Shown here in pieces: positions 61,611-64,000 of a DNA stretch of 64,000 nt. Source of the DNA: Cohnella lubricantis (GTDB taxonomy: Bacteria; Bacillota; Bacilli; Paenibacillales; Paenibacillaceae). The position numbers and the translations under genes were made by a program. The DNA is taken from the NCBI RefSeq assembly GCF_014212015.1, contig NZ_JACJVN010000034.1:23602-87601 (forward strand), read 5' to 3'. Each line of letters begins with the position of its first letter. Position 1 is the first letter of the stretch. Under the pieces are notes generated by a model. It was given only the letters and a program-made list of their open reading frames with translations. It was not told where the DNA came from and made no database searches.

Positions 61611-61619
61611 TGGTATAGT
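61590..61619 (+). promoter_or_regulatory. Promoter of the trp operon
   Basis: TTGACG at 61590-61595 and TATAGT at 61614-61619 (spacing 18), with TGG before the -10 making it an extended -10. Transcription should start near 61626. Confidence 0.7.
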
Positions 61620-61633
61620 GACTATAACACTTG

Positions 61634-61875
61634 GCGCGGAACCTTCTTCCGGAGGGAAGAAGACTTACGCGCAGGTAGCTGAGCAGAGACGAGATGAGAT
61701 GAGCGGAGCCGCCGATCCTTGGCGCTGTGCATTCTATATGCACAGGGGAGGAAGTCGGCAGCGGAACCGTACGGAAGCGGCGCGGCCTTTAGGGTTCGCG
61801 ATAGGCTTGCGGCCACGGATTTCCATGCCCTTATCGAATGAACGCATCTCTGCGGAAGCAGAGATGCTTTTTTTT
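61634..61875 (+). promoter_or_regulatory. TRAP-controlled trp leader attenuator
   Basis: Parts in order: a 5' stem-loop (GCGCG / CGCGC below, CTTCTTCC / GGAAGAAG above, loop GGAG; 61634-61672); seven (T/G)AG triplets at 61676, 61681, 61686, 61691, 61696, 61701 and 61706, each five bases apart; a terminator at 61844-61875. The terminator's 5' arm can also pair with GCAGAGA (61683) or GAGATG (61691), so TRAP binding would free the terminator. B. subtilis has eleven triplets; here seven. No gene in the 362-base gap. Confidence 0.88.
61844..61875 (+). terminator. Attenuator terminator before trpE
   Basis: GCATCTCTGC / GCAGAGATGC, ten perfect pairs with loop GGAA and eight T residues, 47 bases before the trpE start. 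Confidence 0.95.
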
Positions 61876-61921
61876 ATTGTCTTGAACAGCGGCACGGCAG
61901 GTTTGGAGAGGAGAGATACGA

Positions 61922-63493
61922 ATGGAACAGCGTGATCAGGAGCTTCAGCAGGTGATCCGCCTATCAGGCAAGTACAATGTCATTCCCGTCGTCCGCCGGC
62001 TTCTCGCGGATACGGAGACGCCGATTCGGGTGTTCCAGCAGCTGAGCAGGGACCGCCGGGCGTTCCTGCTGGAGAGCGTGGAGGGCGGCATCAAATGGGC
62101 GCGTTATTCATTCATCGGCACCGATCCCTTCCTCGTTCTGAAGCTGAAGAAGAGGACCGTTACGCTGGAAGATAGAGGCGCGGCCCAATCGTTCGAGACG
62201 GACGATCCGCTGAAGCTCCTGAGGGAGCGGCTGCGCGGCTATCGCAGTCCCGCGCTTCCGGAGCTGCCGCCGTTCACGGGCGGGGCGATCGGATTCTTCG
62301 GCTACGATCTGCTGCAATATTACGAGCGCAAGCTTCCGCCGCACAAGGTGGACGATCTCCAGATGGACGATATGCAGTTCATGTTCTGCGACCGGGTCAT
62401 CGTCTTCGACCACCTGAAGCAGCAGGTGCTCGTTATCGGCAACGTCCATATCAAGGACGGCGCCTCCGACGAGGATATCGGTATCGCATATCAGGAAGCG
62501 TGCTTGGGCATCGACGAGATGATCAAGCGGCTGCAAACTCCAGTCGCGGCATCGGCTCCAGCGGCGGCAGCGCCGCCAGCCGACCCGGATCTAGGCGACA
62601 TTCGCTCCAACCTGTCGAAAGAACAATACATCCGCAACGTGGAGCAGGCGAAGGAGTACATCCGCGCCGGCGATATTTTCCAGACGGTGCTGTCGCAGCG
62701 GTTCCACATCGAGACGGAGGTTGATCCGCTGCAGGTGTACCGCGTGCTGCGGACGATGAACCCGTCGCCGTACATGTATGTACTGAAGCTGGATGAAGAA
62801 GTCATCGTCGGCACGTCGCCGGAGCTGCTCGTCAAGGTCGACGGCGACCGCGTCGAGACGCGTCCGATCGCAGGAACCCGGCCGCGGGGCCGGACGCCTG
62901 AAGAGGATCTGGCGCACGAGCGCGAGCTTCTCGCGGACGAGAAGGAGCGGGCGGAGCACGTCATGCTGGTCGACCTTGGCCGCAATGACCTCGGGAGAGT
63001 ATCCGCGTACGGCTCGGTCAAGTGCGATTCCTATATGGAGATCGAGCGGTATTCGCACGTCATGCACATCGTCTCCAATGTCAGCGGCAAGCTGAGAGAG
63101 GACAAAGACTTCTTCGACGCCTTCCTCTCCTGCCTTCCTGCGGGGACGGTGTCCGGCGCGCCGAAGCTGAGAGCGATGGAGATCATCGCCGAGCTCGAGA
63201 ACGAAGCGCGCGGCGCCTATGCAGGGGCGATCGGCTACCTCGGCTTCTCGGGCAACCTGGATACGTGCATTACGATTCGGACCATTATCTTCAAGAACGG
63301 CAAAGCTTATGTGCAAGCGGGCGCGGGCATCGTCTGGGATTCCGTCCCGGAGAAGGAATATGAGGAGACGGTCAACAAGGCGAAGGCAATGCTGAAGGCG
63401 ATTCGAGCGGCGGAAGCGGCGTTCGCGTCTCCCTACCGTTCACCCGAGCTGGCAGCCGCAGCCGACCGCCGCACCAATCTCGATTACGCTTAA
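61922..63493 (+). CDS. trpE: Anthranilate synthase component I
   Basis: A 523-residue chorismate-using subunit of anthranilate synthase. The tryptophan feedback site LLESVEGG is near residue 50; the catalytic domain has GDIFQTVLSQRF, SPELLVKV, PIAGTRPRGRT and CLPAGTVSGAPKLRAMEI. An Ala/Pro-rich linker lies near residues 205-218. GGAGAGGAGAG precedes the ATG; this site also has GAG triplets five bases apart that TRAP might touch. trpD follows after twelve bases; no trpG between them. Confidence 0.96.
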   Translation: MEQRDQELQQVIRLSGKYNVIPVVRRLLADTETPIRVFQQLSRDRRAFLLESVEGGIKWARYSFIGTDPFLVLKLKKRTVTLEDRGAAQSFETDDPLKLLRERLRGYRSPALPELPPFTGGAIGFFGYDLLQYYERKLPPHKVDDLQMDDMQFMFCDRVIVFDHLKQQVLVIGNVHIKDGASDEDIGIAYQEACLGIDEMIKRLQTPVAASAPAAAAPPADPDLGDIRSNLSKEQYIRNVEQAKEYIRAGDIFQTVLSQRFHIETEVDPLQVYRVLRTMNPSPYMYVLKLDEEVIVGTSPELLVKVDGDRVETRPIAGTRPRGRTPEEDLAHERELLADEKERAEHVMLVDLGRNDLGRVSAYGSVKCDSYMEIERYSHVMHIVSNVSGKLREDKDFFDAFLSCLPAGTVSGAPKLRAMEIIAELENEARGAYAGAIGYLGFSGNLDTCITIRTIIFKNGKAYVQAGAGIVWDSVPEKEYEETVNKAKAMLKAIRAAEAAFASPYRSPELAAAADRRTNLDYA

Positions 63494-63505
63494 GGAGGAG
63501 ATCAC

Positions 63506-64000
63506 GTGATCTACGCGAAGGATAATACGCTCGGCATGCCGCAGGCGCTGTCGAAGCTGACGGCCGGACACGACCTGACGAGGGAGGAAGCGCATGCCGT
63601 CATGAGCTTGATCATGAGGGGCGAAGCGACGCCGTCGCAGATCGCCGGCGCGGTCATCGCGCTGCGGATGAAGGGCGAATCGGTCGACGAGATCACCGGG
63701 TTCGCCGAAGCGATGCGTTCGTTCTCGGACCGCGTCGCGACGAAGAACGAAGATCTCCTCGACACTTGCGGGACGGGCGGCTCGGGCATTCACAAGTTCA
63801 ACATCTCCACGTCTTCTGCGATTATCGCGGCGGCGGCCGGCGTTCGCGTGGCAAAGCATGGTAATCGGGCCATGTCCGGCAAGGCGGGCAGCGCGGACGT
63901 GCTGGAGGCGCTTGGCGTCAACATCGCGCTGACGGCGAAGCAAGCCGCGGAATGCCTCGAGCAGACGGGCATCTGCTTCATGTTCGCGCAGCTGTACCAT
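63506..64000 (+). CDS. trpD: Anthranilate phosphoribosyltransferase (N-terminal part)
   Basis: Starts at GTG 63506 after AAGGAGGAG and stays open to the window edge (165 codons). The N-terminal helical domain (LTREEAHAVMSLIMRGEATP) and the PRPP-binding DTCGTGGSG followed by KFNISTSSA and VAKHGNRAMSGKAGSAD are clear. It joins anthranilate to phosphoribosyl diphosphate. The rest of the gene, and probably trpCFBA, lies beyond the window. Confidence 0.95.
   Translation, partial: MIYAKDNTLGMPQALSKLTAGHDLTREEAHAVMSLIMRGEATPSQIAGAVIALRMKGESVDEITGFAEAMRSFSDRVATKNEDLLDTCGTGGSGIHKFNISTSSAIIAAAAGVRVAKHGNRAMSGKAGSADVLEALGVNIALTAKQAAECLEQTGICFMFAQLYH

Overview
The window reads as a GC-rich chromosomal segment of an endospore-forming, Gram-positive member of the Paenibacillaceae (Paenibacillus/Cohnella-like). 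Support comes from sporulation genes (spoIIAA-spoIIAB-sigF, spoVAA/AB/AF, spmAB, ypeB, spoIVA, spoVIF, ytfJ/gerW), AGGAGG-type ribosome binding sites, frequent GTG/TTG starts, a TRAP (mtrB) tryptophan regulator and a gene order collinear with the lysA-spoVA-rib-res-serA-cmk-spoIVA-hbs-hep-aro-trp part of the Bacillus subtilis chromosome. This is core chromosome. I see no insertion sequence, phage, CRISPR array or rRNA; there is one tRNA (Pro, GGG).

Layout. 1-8.2 kb: dacF and the sigma-F operon, a shortened spoVA set (AA, AB, AF), lysA and ppiB. 8.4-12.6 kb: an FMN riboswitch and the riboflavin operon ribD-ribE-ribBA-ribH. 12.7-18.8 kb: scpA-scpB, ytfI/ytfJ-like genes, dacB, spmA-spmB and rluB. 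19.0-24.7 kb: resABCDE (cytochrome c maturation and its two-component system). 24.7-25.2 kb: a gene-free stretch with four ~52-bp tandem repeats and a large hairpin. 25.2-31.1 kb: serA with a structured leader, several membrane or unknown proteins, a polysaccharide deacetylase lipoprotein and a MecA/YpbH adaptor. 31.3-44.6 kb: prsW, a small zinc-ribbon protein, ypeB, a PilZ protein, cmk, plsC, rpsA, the yphA/YIEGIA group, der, plsY, gpsA, spoVIF, two paralogous 2Fe-2S ferredoxins and a lipoprotein. 45.1-50.9 kb: spoIVA, a three-gene sugar ABC transporter and hbs. 51.0-57.2 kb: tRNA-Pro, mtrB and a menaquinone/heptaprenyl cluster (hepS, menG, a UbiA-type prenyltransferase, ubiX, mqnA, hepT). 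57.2-64 kb: ndk, cheR, aroC-aroB-aroH and trpE-trpD, with trpD cut by the window edge.

How the parts connect. mqnA with ubiX and a UbiA-type prenyltransferase points to menaquinone made by the futalosine route, with hepS/hepT supplying the side chain and menG the last methylation; that quinone would feed the respiration controlled by ResDE and served by ResABC. mtrB encodes the TRAP protein, and about 10 kb downstream the trpE leader carries seven (T/G)AG triplets at exact 5-nt spacing, a 5' stem-loop and a terminator whose 5' arm can pair with the triplet region: a complete TRAP attenuator. The spore genes cover forespore sigma-factor control, DPA channel components, cortex synthesis (dacB, spmAB), coat assembly (spoIVA) and germination (ypeB).

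Best candidates for less-described biology: the 52-bp tandem repeats, the serA leader hairpin, a palindrome over the promoter of the MecA-like gene, the tandem ferredoxins, the orphan zinc-ribbon protein next to ypeB, a ResE without its usual extracytoplasmic domain, and the unrecognised 308-residue membrane-anchored protein. No wholly new multi-gene system is evident.
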